Position numbers and translations under genes: made by a program
Notes under the pieces: model-generated
Database searches by the model: none
What the model saw: only the letters and a program-made list of their open reading frames with translations
What the model was told of the DNA's origin: nothing
Shown: one piece after another, positions 17,508 through 25,774 of the stretch
Numbering within the stretch: position 1 is the stretch's first letter
Layout: every line of letters starts with the position of its first letter
Assembly: GCF_016907955.1 (NCBI RefSeq)
Contig: NZ_JAFBCX010000004.1
Coordinates: forward strand, 124,001 to 188,000
Length of the DNA stretch: 64,000 bases
Direction of reading: 5' to 3'
Source: Lentzea nigeriaca
Lineage (GTDB): Bacteria; Actinomycetota; Actinomycetes; Mycobacteriales; Pseudonocardiaceae

Positions 17508-18489
17508 CCAGGATCTTCAGCACCATCCCGGACGGCAGCATTCCCAGTCCCGCCACCAGTTCGGGCCCTCGCTCGCCGGCCAGGACGCGCCGCAGCGCCC
17601 GTGTCATCGGCACCGCGCCGGGGTCTCGCTCCAGGTCGGCGAGCTCGTTCTCCAGCTGTTCCGCCCACGTGGTGTCGCCTTCCGCCCGCAGCACCACGGC
17701 GGTCATGAGAGGCGTCCAGTCCCGCATGGTCTCCTGAGCCCGCGCCATCGTGCGGTCGGCCAGCTGCTGCAGTTCGTCGGGCGCGCTCATCGGCAGACGC
17801 CCGAGCAGCTCACCGAGCCGGACGCCCTCCGTCTGCTCGGCCAGGGCGCAGATGTCGTCCAGCGAGATGCGTTCCGGCAGGCCGAAGGCGAACGTGAACA
17901 TGGCGAGCATCTCGATCTCGTCGCCCAGGGTGGGAGCGCCGGACCTGGCGGCGATGACGGCCGACGCGAAGTAGTGGGCCAGCACGCGCTGGGACGCGTT
18001 GTCCACGCGGCCGAGCAGCACCGCGAAGTCGTGGTGTCCCTTGCTGATCGCGTGCGGTTCGCCGGCCTCGTAGGCCTGTCGCAGCGCTTCGGCCTTCATC
18101 GCGATGGCACGGTCGTGACGCCCCAGCTGGTCCTCGTGGCTCGCGAGCTCGTCCCAGCGGCCGAGGCGGCGCAGGTAGGGCGTGGCGCGGTCGAGCGCAT
18201 CCGCCTTGTGGGGGCCGGTTTCCACCATCATCGACGCGACCCAGTTGGCGGCGAGCTCCTCGTCGACCGACCTCGCGAACTCGGGTCCCGCCATCGTCCG
18301 TCCCGCCGCCTCCGCTCCGGGATCGAGGCGCACTCGCTGCCCCTCGAACTCGATCAGGCCGTGCTCGGCCAGCACCGCCAGGCCGTCGTCGGCCTCCCGC
18401 AGGAAGTAGGTGAACCGGTCCTGCTCCTCCAGGCAGCACAACCGGAAGAAGACCTGCTGAGCACGCTGCGGTAACTCCGACAACTCCAC
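17479..18489 (-). CDS. NTPase-less STAND-like (winged helix-TPR) protein
   Basis: This 336-residue protein begins where the middle of an NB-ARC-TPR regulator would normally be. LSELPQRAQQVFFRLCCLEE and AVLAEHGLIEFEGQRVRLDP resemble the winged helix that follows the NB-ARC domain in AfsR-type proteins. The rest is alpha-helical and TPR-like. No P-loop, Walker B or DNA-binding domain is present. It could be an old remnant that is still translated or a free-standing protein-interaction module. The GTG at 18489 is preceded by GGGAGA. Coding quality is good throughout with no internal stops. Confidence 0.65.
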   Translation of the reverse strand: MELSELPQRAQQVFFRLCCLEEQDRFTYFLREADDGLAVLAEHGLIEFEGQRVRLDPGAEAAGRTMAGPEFARSVDEELAANWVASMMVETGPHKADALDRATPYLRRLGRWDELASHEDQLGRHDRAIAMKAEALRQAYEAGEPHAISKGHHDFAVLLGRVDNASQRVLAHYFASAVIAARSGAPTLGDEIEMLAMFTFAFGLPERISLDDICALAEQTEGVRLGELLGRLPMSAPDELQQLADRTMARAQETMRDWTPLMTAVVLRAEGDTTWAEQLENELADLERDPGAVPMTRALRRVLAGERGPELVAGLGMLPSGMVLKILASLRERAGS

Positions 18490-18539
18490 CGAGTTCTCCC
18501 CTGTCCGTTCCGGCCGGCGATCGCGGTTACTGTGTGCCG

Positions 18540-19283
18540 GTGCGAAAGATCCTGGTCATCGGTATCGGCGCGGGCAACCCCGACCACCTGACGGTGCAGG
18601 CCGTCAAGGCGTTGCAGACGGTCGACGTGTTCTTCGTGCTGGACAAGGGATCCGTGAAGCAGGAGCTCGTCGACCTGCGTGCCTCGATCCTCGCCGAGCA
18701 CGTGAGGCGGCCGTACCGCTGGGTCGAGGGCCGCGACCCTGACCGCGATCGGAACCCCGCCGACTACCAGGCCACGATCGAAGCCTGGCGCCGGGCCCGC
18801 GCGGACGTGTGCCTGGAGCTGCTGGCGGAGCTGGGCGAGGACGAGGTCGGCGCGTTCCTGGTGTGGGGCGACCCGTCGCTGTACGACTCGACGCTCGCGA
18901 TCCTGGACGACCTCGCGGCACGCGGGGAGTCGTTCGAGGTCGAGGTGATCCCCGGCGTGACGTCCGTGGCGGCGCTGACCGCAGGGCACCGGGTGTCGCT
19001 GAACCAGGTCGGCAAGCCCGTGCAGATCACCACCGGACGGCGGCTGGCCGCCGGCTGGCCGGCCGATGTGGACGACGTGGCCGTGATGCTGGACGCGTCG
19101 TACTCGTTCGAGGGCGTCGACCCCGACACGTGGATCTACTGGGGCGCGTACCTCGGGATGCCGGACGAGATCCTGGTGTCCGGGCGGGTCGGGGACGTGG
19201 CGCCGCGCATCCGTGAGCTGCGCGACGAGGCCCGTGCGCGCAAGGGGTGGATCATGGACACCTACCTGCTGCGCAGGACCTGA
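18540..19283 (+). CDS. cobF: Precorrin-6A synthase (deacetylating)
   Basis: The 247-residue enzyme belongs to the tetrapyrrole methylase family and fits CobF of the aerobic cobalamin pathway. CobF methylates C-1 of precorrin-5 with release of acetate. Diagnostic features are VIGIGAGNPDHLT at the N-terminus, AFLVWGDPSLYDST in the SAM site and VIPGVTSVAALTA. The C-terminal MDTYLLRR is typical. TACTGT at 18528-18533 lies seven bases before the GTG at 18540; the GTG at 18534 is an alternative start two codons earlier. No other cob genes are nearby, so the gene stands apart from the main cobalamin cluster. Confidence 0.92.
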   Translation: MRKILVIGIGAGNPDHLTVQAVKALQTVDVFFVLDKGSVKQELVDLRASILAEHVRRPYRWVEGRDPDRDRNPADYQATIEAWRRARADVCLELLAELGEDEVGAFLVWGDPSLYDSTLAILDDLAARGESFEVEVIPGVTSVAALTAGHRVSLNQVGKPVQITTGRRLAAGWPADVDDVAVMLDASYSFEGVDPDTWIYWGAYLGMPDEILVSGRVGDVAPRIRELRDEARARKGWIMDTYLLRRT

Positions 19284-19296
19284 ATGCGGCCGTCTG

Positions 19297-19821
19297 TCAG
19301 GTGAGGAGCTTCGCGACCGAGCGAACGACGAGGTCACGGTTCGCGACCGCCGTCGAGAACGCCAGGATCGACAGGTGCACCACGAGGCTGAGCAGTTCCT
19401 CCGCGTCGAAGTCGGCCGGCAGGCGGCCCTCACGCTGAGCCTCCGCGATCGCGGCGACCTTCTCGACGTGTGCGTCGGCCTCGGCCTTGTTGATCGCCTC
19501 GAAGCCGTTCTCCAGCCGGTGGTAGCCCAGGAGGCTGAGCAGCTCGGGCTGCCGCTGGTAGGCGTCGAAGAGCCGGCCCGCGTAGCCCGGCAGGTCGTCC
19601 GGAGTGATGGGGACGCCCTCGATCAGCCGCACGATCTGGACCTTCAGGACCTCGTCGAAGAGATCCTCCTTGCTGCCGAAATAGGCGTAGATCATCGCCT
19701 TGTTGCAACCGGCCTTGGCGGCGATGCGGTCGACCCGCGCCCCGGCGATGCCGTGCTTGGCGAACTCGGCGAGCGCCGCATCCAGCAGCTTCGCCTTGGT
19801 CGCTTCCCTGTCCCTCACCAC
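19297..19821 (-). CDS. TetR family transcriptional repressor
   Basis: The 174-residue protein has a TetR N-terminal helix-turn-helix (AALAEFAKHGIAGARVDRIA, then NKAMIYAYFGSKEDLFDEV) and an all-helical ligand domain. It probably represses itself and the divergent short-chain dehydrogenase. I place the start at the GTG at 19821: on the minus strand TACACT ends seven bases upstream, which suggests a leaderless message. A longer frame would run through the operator region. The intergenic region contains a perfect 16-bp palindrome (19833-19848), a likely binding site. Confidence 0.9.
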   Translation of the reverse strand: MVRDREATKAKLLDAALAEFAKHGIAGARVDRIAAKAGCNKAMIYAYFGSKEDLFDEVLKVQIVRLIEGVPITPDDLPGYAGRLFDAYQRQPELLSLLGYHRLENGFEAINKAEADAHVEKVAAIAEAQREGRLPADFDAEELLSLVVHLSILAFSTAVANRDLVVRSVAKLLT

Positions 19822-19832
19822 CAGACCAGTGT

Positions 19833-19901
19833 AACCAACTAGTTGGTTGACACGCGAGCGGTGTCGTGGTTGCCTGGAGTCAGGCAACCAACTGGTTAGT
19901 T
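19833..19901. promoter_or_regulatory. TetR operators and divergent promoter
   Basis: A perfect 16-bp palindrome, AACCAACTAGTTGGTT, lies at 19833-19848. A related imperfect copy, AACCAACTGGTTAGTT, lies at 19886-19901. Between them a perfect 9-bp inverted repeat (GGTTGCCTG and CAGGCAACC, 19868-19889) covers the -10. For the dehydrogenase, TTGACA (19847-19852) and TTGCCT (19870-19875) are 17 bp apart. The first palindrome touches this -35 and also lies just upstream of the TetR gene's own -10 (19828-19833). One repressor could therefore block both promoters. Confidence 0.75.
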
Positions 19902-19914
19902 AGGAGCAGGGCTC

Positions 19915-20736
19915 ATGAAGGTCGCACTGGTCACGGGCGCTTCGTCGGGGATCGGCGAGTCGACGGCGGTTGAGCTGCACAAGGCCGGATACGTGGTGTA
20001 CGCGGCGGCGCGCCGGGTGCAGCGGATGGAGGGGCTGGCCGCCCAGGGCATCCGGGTGATCGAGATGGACGTCACCGACGACGACTCGATGGTCGCGGGC
20101 GTCAAGCAGATCATCTCCGACGCGGGCCGGATCGACCTGCTCGTCAACAACGCCGGCTACGGCTCGTACGGCGCGTTCGAGGACGTGCCGCTGTCGGAGG
20201 GCAAGTACCAGTTCGAGGTCAACGTGTTCGGGCTGGCCCGGCTGGTGCAGCTCGTGGTGCCGCACATGAGGAACCAGAAGAGCGGCAGGATCGTGAACGT
20301 CTCGTCGATCGGCGGCAGGATCTACGAACCGCTCGGCGGCTGGTACCACTCGACCAAGTTCGCGGTGCAGGGGCTGAGCGACTCGTTGCGGCTGGAGCTG
20401 AAGCCGTTCGGCATCGACGTCGTGGTGATCCAGCCCGGTGCGATCAAGACCGAGTGGACCGGCATCGCGCTCGACAACATGCGCAAGACGTCCGGCGGCG
20501 GCGCGTACAAGGAGCAGGTCCGGCAGCTGGCGGCGTTCTTCGGCCAGGCCGAACGCGGGTCGGAGCCCAAGGTCATCGCCGACGTCATCGTCAAGGCGGC
20601 GCAGGCGCGCAGGCCGCGGACGAGGTACGCGGCCGGGTTCGGGGCGGCGCCGATCCTGTTCGCGCGCAGGGTGTTGTCCGACAGGGCGTTCGACGCGCTG
20701 TTCCTCGGGGTGATGCGCCGCGCCGCCAAGGTCTGA
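19915..20736 (+). CDS. Short-chain dehydrogenase/reductase
   Basis: This classical SDR has 273 residues. TGASSGIG near residue 8 binds the cofactor; LLVNNAGYG is the structural motif; IVNVSSIGG gives the catalytic serine and YHSTK the Tyr and Lys. The arginines in YAAARRVQRM after beta-2 favour NADP(H). The substrate is unknown. A good ribosome-binding site (TTAGGAGCAGGGCTC) precedes the ATG at 19915. Its divergent TetR neighbour and the shared operators suggest induction by a small molecule that the enzyme may act on. A hairpin directly follows the stop codon. Confidence 0.92.
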   Translation: MKVALVTGASSGIGESTAVELHKAGYVVYAAARRVQRMEGLAAQGIRVIEMDVTDDDSMVAGVKQIISDAGRIDLLVNNAGYGSYGAFEDVPLSEGKYQFEVNVFGLARLVQLVVPHMRNQKSGRIVNVSSIGGRIYEPLGGWYHSTKFAVQGLSDSLRLELKPFGIDVVVIQPGAIKTEWTGIALDNMRKTSGGGAYKEQVRQLAAFFGQAERGSEPKVIADVIVKAAQARRPRTRYAAGFGAAPILFARRVLSDRAFDALFLGVMRRAAKV

Positions 20737-20776
20737 ACAAGTACCTTCGGTTCAGAGCCTCCGAAGGGAATCTTGT
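20737..20776 (+). terminator. Terminator-like hairpin after the SDR gene
   Basis: CCTTCGG (20744-20750) pairs with CCGAAGG (20761-20767) around a 10-base loop. ACAAG and CTTGT extend the outer stem with a bulge. It directly follows the stop codon. It lacks a long U-run, as is common in high-GC actinobacteria. Confidence 0.6.
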
Positions 20777-21053
20777 TGGACGATCGGCTGTCTCCGGACG
20801 CAGTGCTGCTCAGTCGGTGATGTGATCACGAGTTGGCGGTAGTCAGCGGCGAAAGCAAGCGCCTGCTGACCGCCCCCACTGCCGCCAACACGACGGTGCC
20901 CACTTTGAGAAGCGGACTCTTTTTGGACCTCTCGCCGTATTTTCCGGAGCGCGCACGGCTAGCCTTGACTTGCTCGAGCGACACAGGCAGCGATGTTCGC
21001 GTTCCCGATTCCGGGCGTCGCCCCCGACATCCCCACAGGGCGGCATTACTTAC
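20777..21053. other. Intergenic stretch without a supported gene
   Basis: Between the SDR terminator and the stop of the phosphatase gene no frame has a ribosome-binding site or recognisable domain. The segment is locally AT-richer near 20910-20945. I see nothing further that I can support. Confidence 0.5.
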
Positions 21054-21752
21054 TCACGACCGCTGCCACCACTTCTTGCGGACCACGTCGGTGATCACGC
21101 AGGTGATGTTGTCCGGGGCGCCGTTGGCGTTGGCGAGCGCGATCAGCCGCCACACCGCCTCGGTGCCGTCCTCTGTGGACTCCAGCACCTCGTGGATATC
21201 GTCGAGATCCGCGTAGTCCGTCAGGCCGTCACTGCAGAGCAGGTAGCGGTCACCGATTGAAGCCTGGTGCCACGACAGGTCCGGGTCGTGCGAGTTGCCG
21301 GACTGCAACGCCCGCAGCACGTACGCGCGGCGCGGGTGGACGAGAGCCTCTTCCGGCGTCATCCGGCCGGCATCGACGAGCGCCTGCACCATGGTGTGGT
21401 CATGGGTGATCTGCCGCAGCTCGCCCTCGCGCAGCAGGTACGCGCGCGAGTCGCCGATGTGCGCCAGCTGGAACGCGAGGCCCTCCCAGCGCATCGCGGT
21501 CAGCGTGGTGCCGGTGCCCTGCGGGGTCTCGGCGTCGAGCCTGCGCGCGATCTCGGCCACCGCGGGCCCCAGGTCGCCCCGCCACGTCGCGAGGACGTTC
21601 ACCGCGATGGCACTCGCCAGCTCCCCTTGCTCGTGGCCACCCATGCCGTCGGCCACGGCCTGCAGGTCCGGGCGAACGTAGACCGAGTCCTCGTTGTGCT
21701 CGCGCACGAGGCCGGTATCGGTCGCCACGGCGATGCGCAGCTCGTGTGTCAT
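21054..21752 (-). CDS. PP2C family protein Ser/Thr phosphatase
   Basis: The 232-residue enzyme has every PP2C metal-binding motif: REHNEDS, VADGMGGHEQGE, GTTLTA, HIGDSRAYLL, LLCSDGLTD and GAPDNITCV. It should be a soluble Mn/Mg-dependent phosphatase removing phosphate from Ser/Thr. It lacks the transmembrane and extracellular part of PstP, so it is the short cytosolic form. The gene is divergent from a methylase-like gene that is itself followed by a Ser/Thr kinase, so kinase and phosphatase may share a target. The ATG lies 52 bases from the divergent start. Confidence 0.93.
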   Translation of the reverse strand: MTHELRIAVATDTGLVREHNEDSVYVRPDLQAVADGMGGHEQGELASAIAVNVLATWRGDLGPAVAEIARRLDAETPQGTGTTLTAMRWEGLAFQLAHIGDSRAYLLREGELRQITHDHTMVQALVDAGRMTPEEALVHPRRAYVLRALQSGNSHDPDLSWHQASIGDRYLLCSDGLTDYADLDDIHEVLESTEDGTEAVWRLIALANANGAPDNITCVITDVVRKKWWQRS

Positions 21753-21768
21753 ACGACCAGTAGACCAG

Positions 21769-21804
21769 TTGTGAAGTCAGTTCACAAGCAATACGGTTGT
21801 GAAC
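21769..21804. promoter_or_regulatory. TTGTGAA operator-like repeats in divergent promoter
   Basis: TTGTGAA (21769-21775) and TTCACAA (21781-21787) form a perfect 7-bp inverted repeat with a 5-base spacer. A third direct copy, TTGTGAA, lies at 21798-21804, right against the ATG of the methylase-like gene. The -10 TACGGT (21792-21797) sits between copies two and three. The placement between divergent starts suggests a shared regulator. Confidence 0.55.
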
Positions 21805-23187
21805 ATGGATGAGACGGTCAACGCCGGGGACATCGCGCGCCTCGCCGACGTGGGGCGAGCAGCCGTGTCGAACTGGCGGCGGCGGTTCGAGGACTTCCCC
21901 GCGCCGGTCGGCGGAACGGCCTCCAGTCCGTTGTACCTGTTGCGCGACGTCGAGGCGTGGCTGCGGCGCAACGGCAAGCCGTTCCGGGTGTCGCCGGCCG
22001 AACGCCTCTGGACCCGGCTGCGGACCGTCGACGACCTCAAGCTCGGCGAGGCGCTCAGCACCGTCGACGCCGACGCCGAGACGTTCGAGTTCCTCCACGA
22101 GCGCTACCTGGAAGCCCACTCGCGGCTGCTGAACCCCACGCCGCCCGAGGTCGTCGAGCTCGTCACGAGCCTGATCGGCGGAGACACGGTGTTCGATCCC
22201 GCGTGCGGCACGGGAAACCTGCTCAAGGCGTCCGGAGCACGCCACAAGATCGGGCAGGAGCTCGACCCGGTCTCCGCGGCCATCGCGCGACGCCGGATGC
22301 CGAAGGCGCAGATCATCACCGGCGACTCCCTGCGGCACAACGGAATCCACCAGAAGGCCGACGCGGTGATCTGTGATCCGCCGTGGCACGACCGGGCGTG
22401 GGGCCACGAGGAGCTCGTCGGGGACGCCCGCTGGACCTACGGCCTGCCACCACGTGGGGAGCCGGAACTGGCCTGGTTGCAACACTGTCTGTCGCTCGCC
22501 AAGCCCGGCGGCCAGGTCGCGGTGCTGCTGCCGTCGGCCGCCGCGACCAGGCGGCCCGGCAAGCGGATCCGCGGGAACCTGTTGCGGGCCGGGGCGATCC
22601 ACGCGGTGATCACCGTGCAGCCTGGCCGCGATCTCTGGCTGCTCAGGCAACCCGTGGGCAAGGCGCCGGAGCACATCGCGTTGCTCGAAGAACCCGGCCC
22701 GATCGAGCCGAACACGCGGGTGATCGACCTGCTGGACGACGACGTCGACCTCAGCCCAGCCCGCCGCAGCCGCACCGACGCGAGCGCGTATCTCGCCGCC
22801 CAGTCGAGTTTCGCCGTGCCCAGCCTTCCCGAGCTGCGAGAGCAGGCGGCCCCGCCGATGACGACGATCGGCGAGCTCGTCCGCAGCGCACCCGGCAGGC
22901 ACGTCGTCACCTCACCCACAGGCGCGACGTACGAGATCGACCCGGACCGGATCGATCCGGACTTCCTCGAAGGCGTGCTGCGCGCCGCGTTCGCCCGCAC
23001 CCCTACCGGCTCGACGCGCCTCGACGTGCGCAGGACGCAGGTGCCGTCGCTGCCGCTCGGCGAGCAACAGCGGTACGGACGGGCGTTCGCGCAGCTCAAA
23101 GCACTCGAAGACGGGCTGCGGGAGGCCGCCGGGCTGGTCCGGCTCGGGTACGTGGGGTTGCTGGGCGGGCAGATCGGTCCGGTGTGA
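21805..23187 (+). CDS. Solitary N6-adenine methylase-like protein with N-terminal HTH
   Basis: The 460-residue protein opens with a MerR/excisionase-like helix-turn-helix (AGDIARLADVGRAAVSNWRR, then LYLLRDVEAWLRR). A Rossmann methyltransferase follows. FDPACGTGNLL near residue 130 is the SAM motif I, and CDPPW near 190 is motif IV, in place of the usual NPPY/F. The C-terminal 200 residues could recognise the target. No restriction or specificity subunit is encoded nearby. TACGGT eight bases before the ATG suggests a leaderless message; a GTG two codons upstream is possible. Sixteen bases separate it from the kinase gene. It may be an orphan methylase, an epigenetic regulator or part of a defence system. 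Confidence 0.82.
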   Translation: MDETVNAGDIARLADVGRAAVSNWRRRFEDFPAPVGGTASSPLYLLRDVEAWLRRNGKPFRVSPAERLWTRLRTVDDLKLGEALSTVDADAETFEFLHERYLEAHSRLLNPTPPEVVELVTSLIGGDTVFDPACGTGNLLKASGARHKIGQELDPVSAAIARRRMPKAQIITGDSLRHNGIHQKADAVICDPPWHDRAWGHEELVGDARWTYGLPPRGEPELAWLQHCLSLAKPGGQVAVLLPSAAATRRPGKRIRGNLLRAGAIHAVITVQPGRDLWLLRQPVGKAPEHIALLEEPGPIEPNTRVIDLLDDDVDLSPARRSRTDASAYLAAQSSFAVPSLPELREQAAPPMTTIGELVRSAPGRHVVTSPTGATYEIDPDRIDPDFLEGVLRAAFARTPTGSTRLDVRRTQVPSLPLGEQQRYGRAFAQLKALEDGLREAAGLVRLGYVGLLGGQIGPV

Positions 23188-23203
23188 GAGCTAGGCTTCG
23201 CAC

Positions 23204-24154
23204 GTGCTGATCGCCGACCGCTACGAGATCGACGACCTGCCGCTGGGGCGGGGTGGCATGGGTGCCGTGCACGAGGGACGGGACCTGCGCCTGGATCGTC
23301 GTGTCGCGGTCAAGCTCCTGCGGCTGCCCGGCAGCGATGACGAGGTGCGGCAACGGTTCGCGCGCGAAGCCAGGATCGTCGCGAAGCTGGAGCACCCCGG
23401 AGTGCCCGTCCTGTACGACTTCGGCACCTACGACCAGCGCCTGTTCCAGGTCATGCAGTTCGTCGACGGCGTCACGATCGCGGACCTCGTGCAGGAGTTC
23501 GGCCCGCTGCCGGAGGCGTGGGCCGCGACCATCGCCGCGCAGACCGCCGCCGTCCTCACCGAGGCCCACGAACACGGCATCTGCCACCGGGACCTCAAGC
23601 CCACCAACCTGATGCTGTGCTCCGACGGCGCGGTGAAGGTGCTGGACTTCGGGCTCGCGCTGCTGCGGGAGAGCGACATCGCGCCGTTCAGCCGGGCCGG
23701 CCAGATTCTCGGCACGCCGTCCTACATGGCGCCCGAACAGATCCAGCGCGGTACCGCCGAACCGCGCAGCGACCTGTACGCGTTGGGCTGCGTGCTGCAC
23801 GAGATGCTGACCGGCGAACAGCTCTTCACCGGGCCGACGGCGTACGCGGTGTTCGACAAGCACGTCAAGGAAGCGCCGCGCCGGCTGCGCAGCGCACTCG
23901 ACCCGGTCGTGCAGCGGTTGCTCGCCAAGGAACCCGCCGACCGGCCGGCGACCGCGCGAGACGTTTTCGTTGACCTGCAAGGATTCGCACAGAATCCACC
24001 ACCGCTGCCCGGATTCGTGCAGGGCTGCTCCGCGGCGGCGTTGTACGCGAGCGTGCAGCTCAGGCCGGGATCCGGTTCACCTCGTGATCACCGGTCGCCC
24101 ACAGGTGCTGCACCGCGTACGCACGCCACGGTCGCCACGCCTCCGAACGCCTGA
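23204..24154 (+). CDS. Soluble Ser/Thr protein kinase
   Basis: The 316-residue protein is essentially a bare Hanks-type kinase. GRGGMGAVHEGRD is the glycine loop, VAVKLL holds the catalytic Lys37, HRDLKPTNLML is the catalytic loop, VLDFGLAL gives DFG and SYMAPEQ is the APE motif. There is no transmembrane helix and no PASTA domain. TAGGCT (23192-23197) is seven bases before the GTG. The last 95 bases overlap the convergent glycosylase gene, and the C-terminal tail there is Pro/Thr/Arg-rich and probably unstructured. It lies 16 bp after the methylase-like gene, whose product is a candidate substrate. Confidence 0.93.
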   Translation: MLIADRYEIDDLPLGRGGMGAVHEGRDLRLDRRVAVKLLRLPGSDDEVRQRFAREARIVAKLEHPGVPVLYDFGTYDQRLFQVMQFVDGVTIADLVQEFGPLPEAWAATIAAQTAAVLTEAHEHGICHRDLKPTNLMLCSDGAVKVLDFGLALLRESDIAPFSRAGQILGTPSYMAPEQIQRGTAEPRSDLYALGCVLHEMLTGEQLFTGPTAYAVFDKHVKEAPRRLRSALDPVVQRLLAKEPADRPATARDVFVDLQGFAQNPPPLPGFVQGCSAAALYASVQLRPGSGSPRDHRSPTGAAPRTHATVATPPNA

Positions 24155-24932
24155 CCAGAGCCGCCGGCGTCGACGGCAGGCCCAAAGCCCTGGCCGCCAA
24201 CCGGATGCCGAGATCGGTCGGCAGGAACGCGTCCGGATCGCCCAACGACCTCATCGCAATCGATTCGACAGTCCACGGACCGAAGCCGGGCAGGGTGGCG
24301 AGCCATTCGCGTGCGACAGCCCTGTCCGCACCCGGCGAAAGGTCCAAACCGGACCGCAGCGCCTCCAGCAACGCGGCCATCGTGCGGCGCCGCGACTCGG
24401 GCATCGCGAGCTCCGCGGGATCGAACTCCAGCGGGAACAGGAACAGGTCGCCGACCGGTGTGCCGTAACGCGACACGAGACGGGCGGCGTGCGTGCGCGC
24501 GGCCTTCGTCGAGACCTGCTGCCCCAGAACGGCTCTGATGGCGAACTCCGCGCCGTCGACCGTCCGCGGGACACGACGGCCAGGTGCGCTCAGCACCAGT
24601 TGTTCCAACAACGGGTCGGAAGACAACGCGGTGTCGACCTCGACCGGATCGACGTCGAGGTCGAGCAGGAAGCGGCAGAGGTCTAGAGCAGTAGCCAGAT
24701 CACGCGCGTCGGACAGCTCCACAGTGCACTCGACGTGATCGGTCAAGGGCCGCAAAGCCGCGATCCCGCAACCGAAAGGCAGTCGCAGAGTGCGCCGGTA
24801 GATGCCGTCCCTCCACTCCTCGACGCCGGGAACGGCGGTGGCGATCAGGTGACCGAACAGGTTGTCAGGGCAAAGAGGTGCCTTGAAGGGCAAGCGTTCC
24901 GTGAACCTGTCCAAGCGCATGAACGCAAGCAT
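24060..24932 (-). CDS. DNA-3-methyladenine glycosylase (AlkA type)
   Basis: The product shows an AlkA N-terminal domain (AVPGVEEW, YRRTLRLPFG) and an HhH-GPD glycosylase domain. The helix-hairpin-helix is LATLPGFGPWTVESIAMRSL, and the catalytic Asp lies in DAFLPTDLGIRLA. GAEFAIRAVLGQQVS is also typical. It should excise alkylated purines. The start is uncertain: ATG codons at 24971, 24932 and 24920 are all possible and none has a strong ribosome-binding site. Unlike mycobacterial AlkA there is no fused Ada domain. Its 3' end overlaps the convergent kinase gene by 95 bases. Confidence 0.88.
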   Translation of the reverse strand: MLAFMRLDRFTERLPFKAPLCPDNLFGHLIATAVPGVEEWRDGIYRRTLRLPFGCGIAALRPLTDHVECTVELSDARDLATALDLCRFLLDLDVDPVEVDTALSSDPLLEQLVLSAPGRRVPRTVDGAEFAIRAVLGQQVSTKAARTHAARLVSRYGTPVGDLFLFPLEFDPAELAMPESRRRTMAALLEALRSGLDLSPGADRAVAREWLATLPGFGPWTVESIAMRSLGDPDAFLPTDLGIRLAARALGLPSTPAALVRRSEAWRPWRAYAVQHLWATGDHEVNRIPA

Positions 24933-25060
24933 GACGCCGATCCAACCGAGACGCTGGCGGAAAAAGGACATCACTCTGGACGGGGCCAACCGGGTGACCT
25001 GCTTCGCGACGCGATCTGTCCTGGCTAGTCTGGCTCCTGCGCCGTTGTGAAGTCGGGTTT

Positions 25061-25774
25061 TCAGCAGGGAAGGGCGGCGTCGCGTGCGATGAGAGCGGCT
25101 TGGACGCGGTTGTCGCACCGCAGCTTCGTCAGCAGTCGGCTGACGTGGGCCTTGATCGCCCCCTCCGAGAGGTACATGAGCCTTGCGATGCGCGCGTTAG
25201 CCATGCCCTGCGCCAGGTACACCAGCACTTCCTGCTCCCGCCGAGTGAGCAGGCTGATGCGGTTGCGCGCGGCGTCACGACGTTCCGAGTCGGCACCGGT
25301 GAAGTGGTCGACCAGAGCACGCGTCGCGGACGGCGACAGGATCGCCTCTCCCGCGGCGACCACGCGCACGGCGTTCACGAGGGCGTCGGGTTCGCCGTTC
25401 TTGAACAGGAAACCCGCCGCACCCGCCCGCAACGCCGGGAACAACAGCTCCTCGGTCTGCGGCGTGCACAGCATGATCACCTGCGTGCCGGGAACGTGCC
25501 TGCGCACCATGCGCACCGCCCCGAGCCCCTCCATGCCGGGCATCGCGGCGTCCATCAACAGCACCTGCGGCCGATGGCGCCGCGCGAGCTCGACCGCACC
25601 GCCGCCGTCGCCGGCCTCGCCGACCACCGCGATGTTGCCGGACCGTTCCAGCACACCTCGCACGCCGGTGCGGATCAGAACCTCGTCGTCGGCGATGCCA
25701 ACGGTGATCGTGCGCGGCTTGTCCACCAGCTGCAGACCTGTGCTCGCCCACGAGGTGCTCGTCGTCAACGTCAT
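25061..25774 (-). CDS. NarL/LuxR family response regulator (orphan)
   Basis: The 237-residue protein has a receiver domain with the acidic pair in IADDE, the phospho-acceptor Asp in VLLMDAAMPG and Lys in FLFKNG. A LuxR-type helix-turn-helix follows (LTRREQEVLVYLAQGMANAR, then IKAHVSRLLTKL). No histidine kinase gene is adjacent, so its partner is elsewhere or it responds to another signal. I prefer the ATG at 25774, which has AGGGAG five bases upstream; a GTG two codons earlier is possible. It is divergent from the large zinc finger-STAND-LuxR gene. Confidence 0.92.
   Translation of the reverse strand: MTLTTSTSWASTGLQLVDKPRTITVGIADDEVLIRTGVRGVLERSGNIAVVGEAGDGGGAVELARRHRPQVLLMDAAMPGMEGLGAVRMVRRHVPGTQVIMLCTPQTEELLFPALRAGAAGFLFKNGEPDALVNAVRVVAAGEAILSPSATRALVDHFTGADSERRDAARNRISLLTRREQEVLVYLAQGMANARIARLMYLSEGAIKAHVSRLLTKLRCDNRVQAALIARDAALPC

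Noticed and set aside
21054-24154. Phage growth limitation (Pgl) or BREX locus
   Set aside because: A kinase and a methylase are present, but PglX is about 1200 residues and PglY/PglZ-type genes are absent. The sizes and partners do not fit a known Pgl or BREX system.
24933-25118. Ada-like N-terminal extension of the AlkA glycosylase
   Set aside because: The frame is open further upstream, but the extra residues are Arg-rich and have no Ada zinc or methyl-transfer motifs. It also runs through the end of the response regulator gene.
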